Assembly: GCA_947456825.1 (NCBI GenBank)
Contig: CANGTM010000007.1
Coordinates: 1-46,125 of the forward strand
Direction of reading: 5' to 3'
Length of the DNA stretch: 46,125 nucleotides
From: Chitinophagaceae bacterium
GTDB lineage: Bacteria; Bacteroidota; Bacteroidia; Chitinophagales; Chitinophagaceae
In this document: piece after piece, positions 1 to 7,933 of the stretch
Numbering within the stretch: position 1 is the first letter of the stretch
How the letters are laid out: every line of letters begins with the position of its first letter
The notes under the pieces: generated by a model
Seen by the model: only the letters and a program-made list of their open reading frames with translations
Databases searched by the model: none
Told to the model about the DNA's origin: nothing
Position numbers and translations under genes: made by a program

Positions 1-1004
1 ATGGCACCGCTTGGGTTAGTTTGGCTAATACGCCCGCGAGTCTTTTCAATGAGGCTGCCACGGCTGCCATTGGTTGGTACCCTGCTAAAACCATTGCCCT
101 TCCTGCAGCTGCTCAGATAAACGGACTCAAACTTCGCTTTGTAAGAAATACCGGCGGCACGGTAACCATACGCATAGATGATGTGGTACTTACCGGTACA
201 CCCGCCGTGGTCGGAAGCTGCGGAACGAATGTTTCTGTCAGTAGTAGCGTTACCTCCGCTTGTGGGCCTACATCGGTTAATCTAAGTGTAACGAGTGGTC
301 CGCTGGTGCCTGGCGCCAGTTGGGTTTGGTATAGTGGTAGTTGTGGTGGTACACGCGTGGGAACCGGTGCTACGCTTGCCGGTGTGCCCGTTAGTGCAAC
401 TACCAGATTTTTTGTTCGCTCAGAGGGCGGCAGCTGTGGTAACACCCGCCCCTGCGAAACGCTTACCGTATCTGTGACGCCCATTCCAGTTATGAGCGTG
501 GAGGTCTTGGGAGATACTAGCTTGATTCCCGGAAACACCACAACACTGATAGCCACGGCCAATCCTGCTTCGACCGGTCTGGTGTATACCTGGAGAAAAG
601 ACGGTGTGGTCGTTAGTGGGGCTACCGGTTCTTCCATTACGGTGGGTATCGATGACCTGGGTACTTACACGGTTAGCGCGCTAACGACAACGGGTTGCTC
701 AGCCGTTTCACCGGGACGCAGAATAATTGCTGCAGCTTCCGAGCAGGCTTGGATCAGCCCTAATCCTACCAGTGGTCCCTTTAAGGTTCGTTATTACAGC
801 CGCGCCACCGCTTTTAATTTTCAGCGCATCCTATACATCTATGATCAGCAGGGAAGACTGGTCTTCAGCAGAAACTACGCTATAACAGGACCTTATAGCA
901 GCATGGATGTTGATTTTTCCGGAATGAGTAAGGGAACTTATTATGTATTTATCGGAAAAACAGTCGGAGAGCGAATCGCCGTTGGAAAACTTGTTGTTCA
1001 ATAA
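1..1004 (+). CDS. T9SS type A sorting domain protein, C-terminal part (5' partial)
   Basis: The reading frame is open to the left edge (in-frame codons from base 3), so the TTG start in the ORF track is only the window boundary. The first ~60 residues resemble the end of a beta-sandwich domain (motif IRIDDVVLTG). Two Ig-like modules rich in Cys, Ser, Thr and Gly follow, then a last ~85-residue domain beginning SPNPTSGPFKVRY and ending GTYYVFIGKTVGERIAVGKL. That ending fits the type IX secretion type A sorting domain, which targets proteins to the outer membrane for export and surface attachment. The catalytic or binding N-terminus lies outside the window, so the function of the whole protein cannot be told. 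Confidence 0.85.
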   Translation, partial: GTAWVSLANTPASLFNEAATAAIGWYPAKTIALPAAAQINGLKLRFVRNTGGTVTIRIDDVVLTGTPAVVGSCGTNVSVSSSVTSACGPTSVNLSVTSGPLVPGASWVWYSGSCGGTRVGTGATLAGVPVSATTRFFVRSEGGSCGNTRPCETLTVSVTPIPVMSVEVLGDTSLIPGNTTTLIATANPASTGLVYTWRKDGVVVSGATGSSITVGIDDLGTYTVSALTTTGCSAVSPGRRIIAAASEQAWISPNPTSGPFKVRYYSRATAFNFQRILYIYDQQGRLVFSRNYAITGPYSSMDVDFSGMSKGTYYVFIGKTVGERIAVGKLVVQ

Positions 1005-1070
1005 ATGCTAGATGGTTGTTTTTCAATGGGAAATACACTTATCTCATAAAAAACTACAAAAGAATAATGA

Positions 1071-1099
1071 TTTGTTGATTTGAGGCATTCCTATATTTG
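1071..1099 (+). promoter_or_regulatory. Promoter of the receiver-domain gene
   Basis: A perfect Bacteroidota -7 box TATATTTG lies at 1092-1099, with a TTTG at 1071-1074, a 17-base spacer. The ATG at 1105 is only 5 bases beyond the box, so the transcript should begin at or next to the start codon. The ORF-track GTG at 1099 lies within the box and is therefore unlikely to be the start. Confidence 0.6.
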
Positions 1100-1104
1100 T
1101 GGGG

Positions 1105-1533
1105 ATGGTTCAAAAATCGAACAACCCTCAGCAAGTCCTGATCGCCGACCGGAGTCCAATATTTCGGCTGGGAATGTGCAATACGCTTAAACAACATTAT
1201 AGCTCAGCAGCGGTATTCGAGGTCGGTAATGGTGACGCATTGATGCAGCTTTTTCGAACACACCGCTTTGACTTGCTCATCATGGACGATCTTGTATTCG
1301 AAACGGAGCTTCGCCAATTAATCAAAAAGCTAAGGCTTATTAATCCCTCTACTCGAATTCTTTTCTTCTCCGACCGGGGCGAGGAACATTTTCTCTCTTG
1401 TATGCCAAGAGGAGGAATCTATGGTTACATCAACAAAAAAGCCCCGTCGGCCCAATTGATAGAAGCGGTCGATACGCTGGTGCAAGGCCATCATTATTTT
1501 TCGCAAGAACTCCTTATCGATCGCTTACTTTAA
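1105..1533 (+). CDS. Stand-alone response-regulator receiver domain protein
   Basis: A protein of about 142 residues that consists almost only of a CheY-like receiver domain. The strand-1 motif LIADRSPIFRLGM resembles NarL/FixJ-family regulators. The phospho-acceptor Asp is in DLLIMDD, the switch Ser in ILFFSD and the conserved Lys in GYINKKAP, so it should be able to accept phosphate. The usual MPxxxG after the acceptor Asp is replaced by LVFETEL. The LuxR-type helix-turn-helix expected after the linker is absent: the protein stops at LLIDRLL. I see no kinase gene beside it. It is either a single-domain regulator working by protein contact or a truncated NarL-type regulator. The start at ATG 1105 is chosen because the GTG at 1099 falls inside the -7 box. 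Confidence 0.75.
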   Translation: MVQKSNNPQQVLIADRSPIFRLGMCNTLKQHYSSAAVFEVGNGDALMQLFRTHRFDLLIMDDLVFETELRQLIKKLRLINPSTRILFFSDRGEEHFLSCMPRGGIYGYINKKAPSAQLIEAVDTLVQGHHYFSQELLIDRLL

Positions 1534-1569
1534 GTGGATGCCCTTCGGCAAAAAGGTCGACGCACCACC

Positions 1570-1577
1570 TATCTTTG
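1570..1577 (+). promoter_or_regulatory. -7 box of uvrA
   Basis: TATCTTTG matches TAnnTTTG exactly and ends 9 bases before the uvrA ATG. A TTCG at 1544-1547 is a weak -33 candidate. The leader would be at most about 5 bases. I see no obvious SOS operator in the short spacer. Confidence 0.55.
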
Positions 1578-1586
1578 TAAGCTCTT

Positions 1587-4442
1587 ATGCCCCGAAAATC
1601 AGTCGTTGCCTCCACTTCCACCGCTCCCGAAACGGACGCTATTGTGGTATCCGGAGCCAGGGAGCACAATCTTAAGGACCTCGACATTCGTATTCCCAAA
1701 AATCAATTGGTGGTCATAACGGGCATTAGCGGTTCCGGTAAATCGTCGCTTGCTTTTGACACGCTTTATGCCGAGGGGCAACGTCGTTACATGGAAACAT
1801 TCGGTGCCTACGCCCGGCAATTTATGGGTGATATGGAAAGGCCCGATGTTGATCGCATTACGGGGCTCTCACCTGTTATCGCTATTGAGCAAAAGACCAC
1901 CAACAAAAACCCGCGCTCCACGGTAGGTACGGTTACAGAAGTTTATGATTTTTTACGACTGCTATTTGCCAGGGCTGGTCAGGCTTTTTCTTATGAGACC
2001 GGTAAGCCGATGGTAAAGTGGAGCGAAGAAGAGATCGTTCAAAATATTTTTTCGACTTGTCTGGGAAAAAAGATCACAGTGCTGGCACCCTTGGTGCGTG
2101 GCCGCAAGGGACACTATCGCGAGTTATTCGAAGAGTGGCGCAAAAGAGGATTTGTAAAAATGCGCGTAGATGGCGAGATACGGGAGATGACGGCGCGCAT
2201 GCAGTTGGATCGCTATGTGATACACGACATAGAGTTGGTTGTAGACCGGATGCAAGTGAGCGATGATCTCCGACCTCGCCTTAGCGCCAGTGTTCAGCAA
2301 GCCCTGAAACTGGGCAAGGGGTTGTTGTTCGTACTAACCGAGCAAGACAAGTTGATCCAATATTCCCGTCAGCTGATGTGCGAAGACACGGGTATCAGCT
2401 ACGAGGAGCCTTCCCCCAATGCCTTCTCGTTTAATTCCCCATACGGAGCCTGCCCGGTTTGTAAAGGACTGGGGGTACAACACCAGGTGAGCATGGAAAA
2501 GCTAATGCCGGATACTTCGTTATCGATCAGCGAGGGTGGCATTGCACCGTTGGGTGAGGCGAGGGATGCCTGGGTCTATAAACAAGCGCAAGAATTGGCC
2601 CGGCAGCACAAGATATCGTTGCAAAAACCACTGAGCGAACTCTCGAAAGCCCAGCTCAACATCTTGCTATATGCGAACAGCGAAGGAAAACCAGCCGAGA
2701 TAGATTTTGCAGATGCCAAGTTCGATGCATCGGCTCCCTTTGAAGGCGTCGTGAATGTATTGCTTCGCTGGTATGCGAGCCCTTACAGTGATTCCATTCG
2801 TGAGTGGGCCGAAGATTTTATGGAGGTGCGTCCTTGTGAGGCTTGCGAGGGTACTCGACTAAAAAAGGAAAGTCGTTGGTTTAAGGTCAATGGTCGAAAC
2901 ATTGCCGAATTAAGCCAGTTGAACCTCGATAATTTGGCAGCCTGGTTCGATGGTATAGAGTTGATGCTCGATAACAAGCAAAAGGCCATTGCCAAGGATG
3001 TACTCAAAGAGATCAGAGAAAGGTTACAATTTTTGCTCAACGTGGGGCTTGGTTATTTGACACTCAACAGGGGTACGCGTACGCTAAGCGGGGGAGAATC
3101 GCAGCGAATTCGCTTGGCTACGCAGATCGGAAGCCAGTTGCAAGGCATCACCTATATTCTTGATGAGCCCTCCATCGGACTGCATCAACGAGATAACCAG
3201 CGACTGATCGATGCTCTCAAGCAGTTGCGAGACATAGGCAATAGTATTCTAGTGGTGGAGCATGACAAGGACATCATGTTAGCGGCCGATTATTTGATCG
3301 ATATCGGCCCAAAGGCGGGTATACATGGAGGAAAAATTGTAGCAGCGGGAACGCCCGCCCAAGTCAAAAAATTAAAGACCCTTACGGCCGGTTATCTCAA
3401 CGGGCATTATTCGTTGCCACTGCCATCCTCACGAAGAAAAGGATCTGGCCATGCCATTGTGTTAAGCGGTGCGTCTGGCAATAATTTACACCAAGTAACG
3501 GCCCGTTTTCCATTGGGAACCTTTATCGTAGTGACCGGTGTGAGTGGCTCCGGTAAATCCACGCTGATCAACGAAACCCTGTATCCCATTTTATCGCAGC
3601 ATGCCTATGGTTCGAGACAGCAGCCACTTGCTTATAAAGAAGTAAAAGGGTTGGAGCATGTCGACAAGGTGATCGAGATCGACCAGGCACCCATTGGGCG
3701 CACGCCGCGCAGCAATCCGGCCACCTACTGCGGTTTCTTTGCGGATATTCGTACGTTGTTTGCTTCGCTACCCGAAAGCAAAGTAAGGGGATATGGAGCG
3801 GGTCGGTTCTCCTTTAACGTAAAGACAGGTCGGTGTGCCGATTGTGAGGGAGGCGGAATGAAAGTGATCGAAATGAATTTTTTGCCCGATGTCTATGTGC
3901 ACTGTCAAACCTGCAACGGAAAAAGATATAATCGTGAGACACTCGAGGTGCGTTACAAAGGAAAATCCATCGCCGATGTTTTGGAGATGACGGTAGAGGA
4001 GGCCATGGAATTTTTTCAGCCTGTTCCTTACTTGTACAGAAAGATCAAGGTGTTGTACGAGGTAGGGTTGGGTTATATAACATTGGGACAGTCGGCACTC
4101 ACCCTAAGCGGTGGCGAGGCACAGCGCATCAAGTTATCTACGGAGCTGGCCAAGCGAGATACCGGAAAAACATTTTACATTTTGGATGAGCCTACCACTG
4201 GATTGCATTTCGAAGACATTCGGCAACTGACCGAAGTGCTGAATAGGTTAGTGGAGCGGGGCAACACGGTGCTGGTCATTGAACATCACATGGATATCAT
4301 CAAGCTGGCCGATCATATTATCGATCTGGGTCCCGAGGGCGGTGATGGAGGCGGAAAAATCTTGTTTGCCGGAACCCCCGAAGAAATGGTGCGAGACACC
4401 GATACGCATACTGCCCGGTTTTTAGCGCCCGAACTTCACTAA
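1587..4442 (+). CDS. uvrA: Excinuclease ABC subunit A
   Basis: UvrA is the DNA-damage-recognition ATPase of nucleotide excision repair and acts as a dimer with UvrB. At 951 residues it has normal family length. Two ABC modules are complete: Walker A motifs GISGSGKS (46-53) and GVSGSGKS (651-658), and signatures LSGGESQ (500-506) and LSGGEAQ (840-846). Zinc ligands are C289/C292 with C417/C420 in the first half, and a C4 finger C750-C753-C773-C776 (CX2C-X19-CX2C) in the second. The region following VRGRKGHYRELFEEWRKRGF corresponds to the UvrB-binding domain, so this is a canonical class I UvrA and not a UvrA2. It is transcribed alone and converges with the elaA-like gene 7 bases downstream. 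Confidence 0.97.
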   Translation: MPRKSVVASTSTAPETDAIVVSGAREHNLKDLDIRIPKNQLVVITGISGSGKSSLAFDTLYAEGQRRYMETFGAYARQFMGDMERPDVDRITGLSPVIAIEQKTTNKNPRSTVGTVTEVYDFLRLLFARAGQAFSYETGKPMVKWSEEEIVQNIFSTCLGKKITVLAPLVRGRKGHYRELFEEWRKRGFVKMRVDGEIREMTARMQLDRYVIHDIELVVDRMQVSDDLRPRLSASVQQALKLGKGLLFVLTEQDKLIQYSRQLMCEDTGISYEEPSPNAFSFNSPYGACPVCKGLGVQHQVSMEKLMPDTSLSISEGGIAPLGEARDAWVYKQAQELARQHKISLQKPLSELSKAQLNILLYANSEGKPAEIDFADAKFDASAPFEGVVNVLLRWYASPYSDSIREWAEDFMEVRPCEACEGTRLKKESRWFKVNGRNIAELSQLNLDNLAAWFDGIELMLDNKQKAIAKDVLKEIRERLQFLLNVGLGYLTLNRGTRTLSGGESQRIRLATQIGSQLQGITYILDEPSIGLHQRDNQRLIDALKQLRDIGNSILVVEHDKDIMLAADYLIDIGPKAGIHGGKIVAAGTPAQVKKLKTLTAGYLNGHYSLPLPSSRRKGSGHAIVLSGASGNNLHQVTARFPLGTFIVVTGVSGSGKSTLINETLYPILSQHAYGSRQQPLAYKEVKGLEHVDKVIEIDQAPIGRTPRSNPATYCGFFADIRTLFASLPESKVRGYGAGRFSFNVKTGRCADCEGGGMKVIEMNFLPDVYVHCQTCNGKRYNRETLEVRYKGKSIADVLEMTVEEAMEFFQPVPYLYRKIKVLYEVGLGYITLGQSALTLSGGEAQRIKLSTELAKRDTGKTFYILDEPTTGLHFEDIRQLTEVLNRLVERGNTVLVIEHHMDIIKLADHIIDLGPEGGDGGGKILFAGTPEEMVRDTDTHTARFLAPELH

Positions 4443-4449
4443 GTGATCT

Positions 4450-4893
4450 TTACCGTCGGCGGGTCATTTCTATGTGCTCTATGCCATCTTCGAGATAGAT
4501 CTCTCCGGATTGTACAAATCCGAACGACTCGTAAAATTTTTGCAAGTAACATTGCGCTCCGATCACGAGGGTCGTGGGATCATAAAGTCGCTCGCAGTGT
4601 TCGATCGACACCTGCATCAGCTCTATGCCAAGTCCTTTTCTTCGGTGCGCGGGCGAGGTGACCACCCTGCCGATAGAGGCAGCTTCGTAAGAGATGCCCG
4701 GCGGTACCAAGCGGGTGTAAGCCACCAGTTCGTCATTCTGATATCCCAGTAAATGATAAGAGGGCTGGTCTTTGTTATCGAGATCCTGAAAAGCGCAGGA
4801 TTGCTCTACTACGAATACCTCTGCACGTAGCCGGAGTAGGGCATAGAGTTCATCGCCGGTCAGCTCCTGAAATTTTTTTAATACCCAGCGCAT
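4450..4893 (-). CDS. ElaA-like GNAT N-acetyltransferase
   Basis: A 147-residue GNAT-fold protein of the ElaA family. The family opening (LYALLRLRAEVFVVEQ) and acetyl-CoA-binding region (IGRVVTSPAHRRKGLGIELM) are clear, followed by the usual GAQCYLQKFYESFGF motif. The substrate of this family is not established. It is the last gene of the minus-strand series lipoprotein-rpe-elaA. Its ATG lies 3 bases after the rpe stop, so it is probably co-transcribed and translationally coupled. The link to pentose phosphate metabolism is positional only. Confidence 0.88.
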   Translation of the reverse strand: MRWVLKKFQELTGDELYALLRLRAEVFVVEQSCAFQDLDNKDQPSYHLLGYQNDELVAYTRLVPPGISYEAASIGRVVTSPAHRRKGLGIELMQVSIEHCERLYDPTTLVIGAQCYLQKFYESFGFVQSGEIYLEDGIEHIEMTRRR

Positions 4894-4896
4894 GAA

Positions 4897-5553
4897 CTAA
4901 GCAGCCACTGTTTTTTTGAGTTGCGCAATGGTGGCGATCGGATCGGCGGCTTTAAAGACCGTGTTGCCGGCGACCAACACATCAGCCCCGGCTGCTACAA
5001 TAGAAGGGGCATTGTCGAGGGTTACGCCACCATCTATCTCTATCAGTGCCTTGGATCCACTGCTGTTGATCATTTCTTTTAGTTCGCGGATCTTGACCAA
5101 CGTGTGGGGTATAAATTGTTGTCCGCCAAATCCGGGGTTCACGCTCATCAGACAGACCAGGTCTATCTCGCGAATGATCTCGCTGAGTACCTGTATAGGG
5201 GTATGGGGGTTGAGTGCCACTCCGGCCTTAACGCCCAAACTTTTTAATTGCTGAATATTACGGTGTAAATGGATGCAAGCCTCTGCATGAATAGTAATGA
5301 TGTCTGCACCCGCCTGCTGAAAATCTGCTGCATAGCGCTCAGGCTCCTCGATCATCAAATGCACATCACAGGTCTTACTCGTGGCCTTTCTAAAAAAACT
5401 GATCAGCATGGGTCCGAAGCTGATGTTAGGAACGAACCGTCCGTCCATCACATCGAGGTGATACCAGTCGGCCTGGCTGTCATTAAGCATGTCGCAGTCT
5501 TTTTGCAATTGCAAAAAGTTGGCCGAAAGAAGCGAGGGAGCTACAAGTGGCAT
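4897..5553 (-). CDS. rpe: Ribulose-phosphate 3-epimerase
   Basis: Interconverts ribulose 5-phosphate and xylulose 5-phosphate in the pentose phosphate pathway (cytoplasm). The 218-residue TIM barrel shows the family motifs APSLLSANF, HLDVMDGRFVPNISFG, DVHLMIEEP, LMSVNPGFGGQ and EIDGGV, which carry the metal-binding His/Asp residues and catalytic Asp residues. The ORF track begins at a TTG (5589) that overlaps the upstream lipoprotein gene. I place the start at the ATG at 5553, which gives MPLVAPSLLSANF, the normal family N-terminus, 16 bases after the upstream stop. Confidence 0.96.
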   Translation of the reverse strand: MPLVAPSLLSANFLQLQKDCDMLNDSQADWYHLDVMDGRFVPNISFGPMLISFFRKATSKTCDVHLMIEEPERYAADFQQAGADIITIHAEACIHLHRNIQQLKSLGVKAGVALNPHTPIQVLSEIIREIDLVCLMSVNPGFGGQQFIPHTLVKIRELKEMINSSGSKALIEIDGGVTLDNAPSIVAAGADVLVAGNTVFKAADPIATIAQLKKTVAA

Positions 5554-5569
5554 GGCTGCAAGATACTGA

Positions 5570-6283
5570 TCATTTTTCAAGCTGCTCAAGGGCCAGCCGG
5601 GCTTCGGTCAACGTACTGTCTAGCGACAGCGCCAGGCGGTAATGCCGGATGGCCATTTGCTTCTTATTCTGAAGAAGAGCCCATTTGCCTAGCCAGTAAT
5701 GCACGGGGGCATAGCCGGGCGATAAGGTACGCAGCAACTCCAATTCTTTGTAAGCAGGCTCATATTGGCTAGCCTCTATAAGCAACGCACTTTTTTCTAT
5801 ATAGGCTTCAAAAAAGTTGTAGTCGGTCTCGATGGTCTTGTCGAACCAGGCGATTGCTTTTTGGGGCTGTTTTAGGGTAGTGTAATAGATGCCTTTGTAG
5901 TAATAGGGCTCGGCTCCTCCCCGGGGGCCCTGTTGGGCCAACAGCGAGTCGCAGAGCAGCAGGGTAGCGGGGTCGCCCCCCTCGGCCATTCGCAGTGCCC
6001 GGGCATACGCTAATTGAAGTGGCGATGCCAGTAGGCTATCTCCCGTGCTGTGGGTATCGCCTGCTGCAAGGGCTTCGGAATTAGTCTCGGGCATACTAGT
6101 GGATACTGTCGAGGCGTTCTCAGACAATGGCGATTCGCAGCTCATAAATACCACCAAACAGGTCATAAGTAGGGCGATCCACCTTACCTTGCCAGCGTTG
6201 TTTTCTTTGTATGAAAGGCCGGTCCGGGAAAAGGCCAAAACCGGTCCGGACGGGCTGCTCAAAAACGGGCTAAGGTTTGACAT
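5570..6283 (-). CDS. TPR-repeat lipoprotein
   Basis: About 237 residues. A hydrophobic stretch (IALLMTCLVVFMSC) ends in a Cys that fits a weak lipobox, then a Ser/Thr/Glu-rich linker and about three tetratricopeptide repeats (for example YYYKGIYYTTLKQPQKAIAWF and VHYWLGKWALLQNKKQMAIRHY). It is probably a periplasm-facing lipoprotein that mediates protein contacts; the partner is unknown. The ORF-track start at 6349 lies upstream of the promoter box at 6308-6315 and overlaps the divergent gene, so the ATG at 6283 is preferred. Its stop is 16 bases before rpe, suggesting a lipoprotein-rpe-elaA operon. Confidence 0.75.
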   Translation of the reverse strand: MSNLSPFLSSPSGPVLAFSRTGLSYKENNAGKVRWIALLMTCLVVFMSCESPLSENASTVSTSMPETNSEALAAGDTHSTGDSLLASPLQLAYARALRMAEGGDPATLLLCDSLLAQQGPRGGAEPYYYKGIYYTTLKQPQKAIAWFDKTIETDYNFFEAYIEKSALLIEASQYEPAYKELELLRTLSPGYAPVHYWLGKWALLQNKKQMAIRHYRLALSLDSTLTEARLALEQLEK

Positions 6284-6307
6284 TTGGTTGACAGTTATAT
6301 GTGGATA

Positions 6308-6315
6308 CAAAGATA
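6308..6315 (-). promoter_or_regulatory. -7 box for the lipoprotein-rpe-elaA operon
   Basis: On the minus strand this reads TATCTTTG, an exact TAnnTTTG. It ends 24 bases before the ATG at 6283. It shares its TA dinucleotide with the plus-strand box at 6314-6321. Confidence 0.6.
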
Positions 6316-6321
6316 GTTTTG
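6314..6321 (+). promoter_or_regulatory. -7 box for the PD40 beta-propeller gene
   Basis: TAGTTTTG matches TAnnTTTG and ends 19 bases before the ATG at 6341. It overlaps the opposing box by two bases, so polymerase cannot open both at once. Confidence 0.55.
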
Positions 6322-6340
6322 CAACCTTTAAAGATGTAGT

Positions 6341-7441
6341 ATGGTACAATTCTTACGATCTAACGCGACCCGTCTTTTGTTATTGCTTTTCGTGTTGAGC
6401 GGATGTATCCAGTTAAGGGCACAGACCGCCGATGCTGATTCACTTCGGTATGCCGACGAAACCCATCTGCGCAACATCCGTCAATTGACATTCGGCGGCG
6501 ACAATGCAGAGGCCTATTGGAGTTTTGATGGCAAGATGCTGGTCTTTCAGCGTACCTCGGTCAAAGATGGCATTCCCTGCGACCAGATCTTTGTGGGCAA
6601 GGTGCCTGCCAAGGCCAGTGAGCCCTTTACGTACAAGATGGTCAGCACCGGAAAGGGTCGCACCACGTGTGCCTATTTTACCTACGACAACAAGCATGTC
6701 ATCTATGCGTCTACGCATCTGTCCAGTGAGGTTTGCCCACCGGTACCTGACCGCGCCAAGTATGGTAACAAATACATCTGGCCTCTCTATAAAGGGTACG
6801 ATATTTTTATGGCCGACCTAGACGGAAACATTAAAAAGCAACTCACCAACTCTCCCTATTATGATGCCGAGGCGACCCTCTCTCCCGATGGAAAAAAGAT
6901 GATCTACACCAGCACCAAAGACGGAGATATTGAACTTTACATCATGGAGTTGGCTACCGGAAAAGAAAAACGAATCACTAATACACTGGGGTATGATGGG
7001 GGCGCTTGGTTTAGCCCCGATGGAAAAAAAATTATCTGGCGAGCCTCTCGTCCACAAACTCCAGAGCAGATAAACGAGTATAAGGAGTTATTAGCCCAAG
7101 ATCTGGTGGCTCCTACGAATATGGAGGTGTGGGTGGCAAACGCCGATGGCAGCAATGCCCGACAAGTTACACAGTACGGTCAGGCCAACTGGGCGCCGGT
7201 ATTTATGCCCGACAGCAAACGCATCATCTTTGCCTCGAATCATGAGTACAAACGGGGCTTTCCATTCAATCTTTATACCATCAACGAAGATGGCACCAAC
7301 CTTCAAAAGATCAGCCGCGACAAGGGTTTTGACGCTTTTCCCATGTTCTCTCCCAATGGAAAGAAGATCGTTTTTGCCAGTAACCGCAACAATGGAGGCA
7401 CCCGCGATACCAACGTCTTTGTGGCCGATTGGATAGAATAA
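6341..7441 (+). CDS. Exported TolB-like PD40 beta-propeller protein
   Basis: 366 residues. An N-terminal hydrophobic segment (LLLLLFVLSGC) contains LSGC, which fits a lipobox, though cleavage after LRAQ is also possible. The body is a beta-propeller with repeated PD40/WD40-like blades: SPDGKKMIY, SPDGKKIIW, MPDSKRIIF and SPNGKKIVF, alternating with DGNIKKQLT, DGSNARQVT and DGTNLQKIS. Such propellers in exported proteins usually bind proteins or ligands; no catalytic residues are visible. It is not TolB proper, since it lacks the TolB N-terminal domain and no tol genes are nearby. The nearest downstream gene has its own promoter box. Confidence 0.85.
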   Translation: MVQFLRSNATRLLLLLFVLSGCIQLRAQTADADSLRYADETHLRNIRQLTFGGDNAEAYWSFDGKMLVFQRTSVKDGIPCDQIFVGKVPAKASEPFTYKMVSTGKGRTTCAYFTYDNKHVIYASTHLSSEVCPPVPDRAKYGNKYIWPLYKGYDIFMADLDGNIKKQLTNSPYYDAEATLSPDGKKMIYTSTKDGDIELYIMELATGKEKRITNTLGYDGGAWFSPDGKKIIWRASRPQTPEQINEYKELLAQDLVAPTNMEVWVANADGSNARQVTQYGQANWAPVFMPDSKRIIFASNHEYKRGFPFNLYTINEDGTNLQKISRDKGFDAFPMFSPNGKKIVFASNRNNGGTRDTNVFVADWIE

Positions 7442-7455
7442 GCAAAGAGATTTGC

Positions 7456-7463
7456 TATATTTG
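7456..7463 (+). promoter_or_regulatory. -7 box upstream of the small membrane protein and hmgA
   Basis: TATATTTG is an exact TAnnTTTG and lies 20 bases before the ATG at 7484. It probably drives the membrane protein and hmgA together, because only 21 bases separate those two genes. Confidence 0.5.
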
Positions 7464-7483
7464 GTTCATACAAAATCAAGCTT

Positions 7484-7912
7484 ATGGAAACCGGACTATT
7501 ACACCTGCACAACGCGCTTCGCTGGGTGGTTCTTGTGCTCTTGTTGCTCTCTATCATACAGGCCTTCTCTAAAAAAGAGTCGGTCAGATCGACCAGTCTT
7601 TTTTTGATGATCGCTGCCCACACCATGTTATTGATCGGTCTTTATCAAATTTTGGGCGGTCGCTACTCGTGGGGTAACGTGCCTGAGGGTGTATCTGTAA
7701 TGAAGGATGGGTTTTACCGGTTCTACCTAATCGAACATCCCTTTTTAATGATCTCGGCCATTGTGCTGATCACCTGGGCTCGCACCAAAGCCAAAGCACT
7801 AGCATTTAAGCCGGTCGCCTACATGCTGCTGATCTCTTTGCTCATGATTTTGGCTGCCATGCCTTGGCCTTTTCGTGAGATCGTGGGCCGTCCTTGGTTC
7901 CCCGGCATGTAA
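7484..7912 (+). CDS. Small four-helix membrane protein, conserved hypothetical
   Basis: 142 residues with four predicted transmembrane segments (around 10-27, 40-58, 83-98 and 110-128). Histidines sit at helix ends: LHLHNALRW, AAHTML and IEHPFLM. The arrangement resembles small Bacteroidota membrane proteins sometimes labelled cytochrome b-like, but I see no firm haem-binding pattern and do not assign a function. It is probably co-transcribed with hmgA downstream, which is the only functional hint. Confidence 0.7.
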   Translation: METGLLHLHNALRWVVLVLLLLSIIQAFSKKESVRSTSLFLMIAAHTMLLIGLYQILGGRYSWGNVPEGVSVMKDGFYRFYLIEHPFLMISAIVLITWARTKAKALAFKPVAYMLLISLLMILAAMPWPFREIVGRPWFPGM

Positions 7913-7933
7913 TTGATCTCTTAAACAACAGCT

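Noticed and set aside
113-637. Long minus-strand ORF inside the T9SS protein
   Set aside because: Shadow frame opposite a well-supported coding sequence, with no recognisable domain.
6341-7441. Identity as TolB of the Tol-Pal system
   Set aside because: Only the PD40 propeller is shared; the N-terminal TolB domain and neighbouring tol/pal genes are missing.
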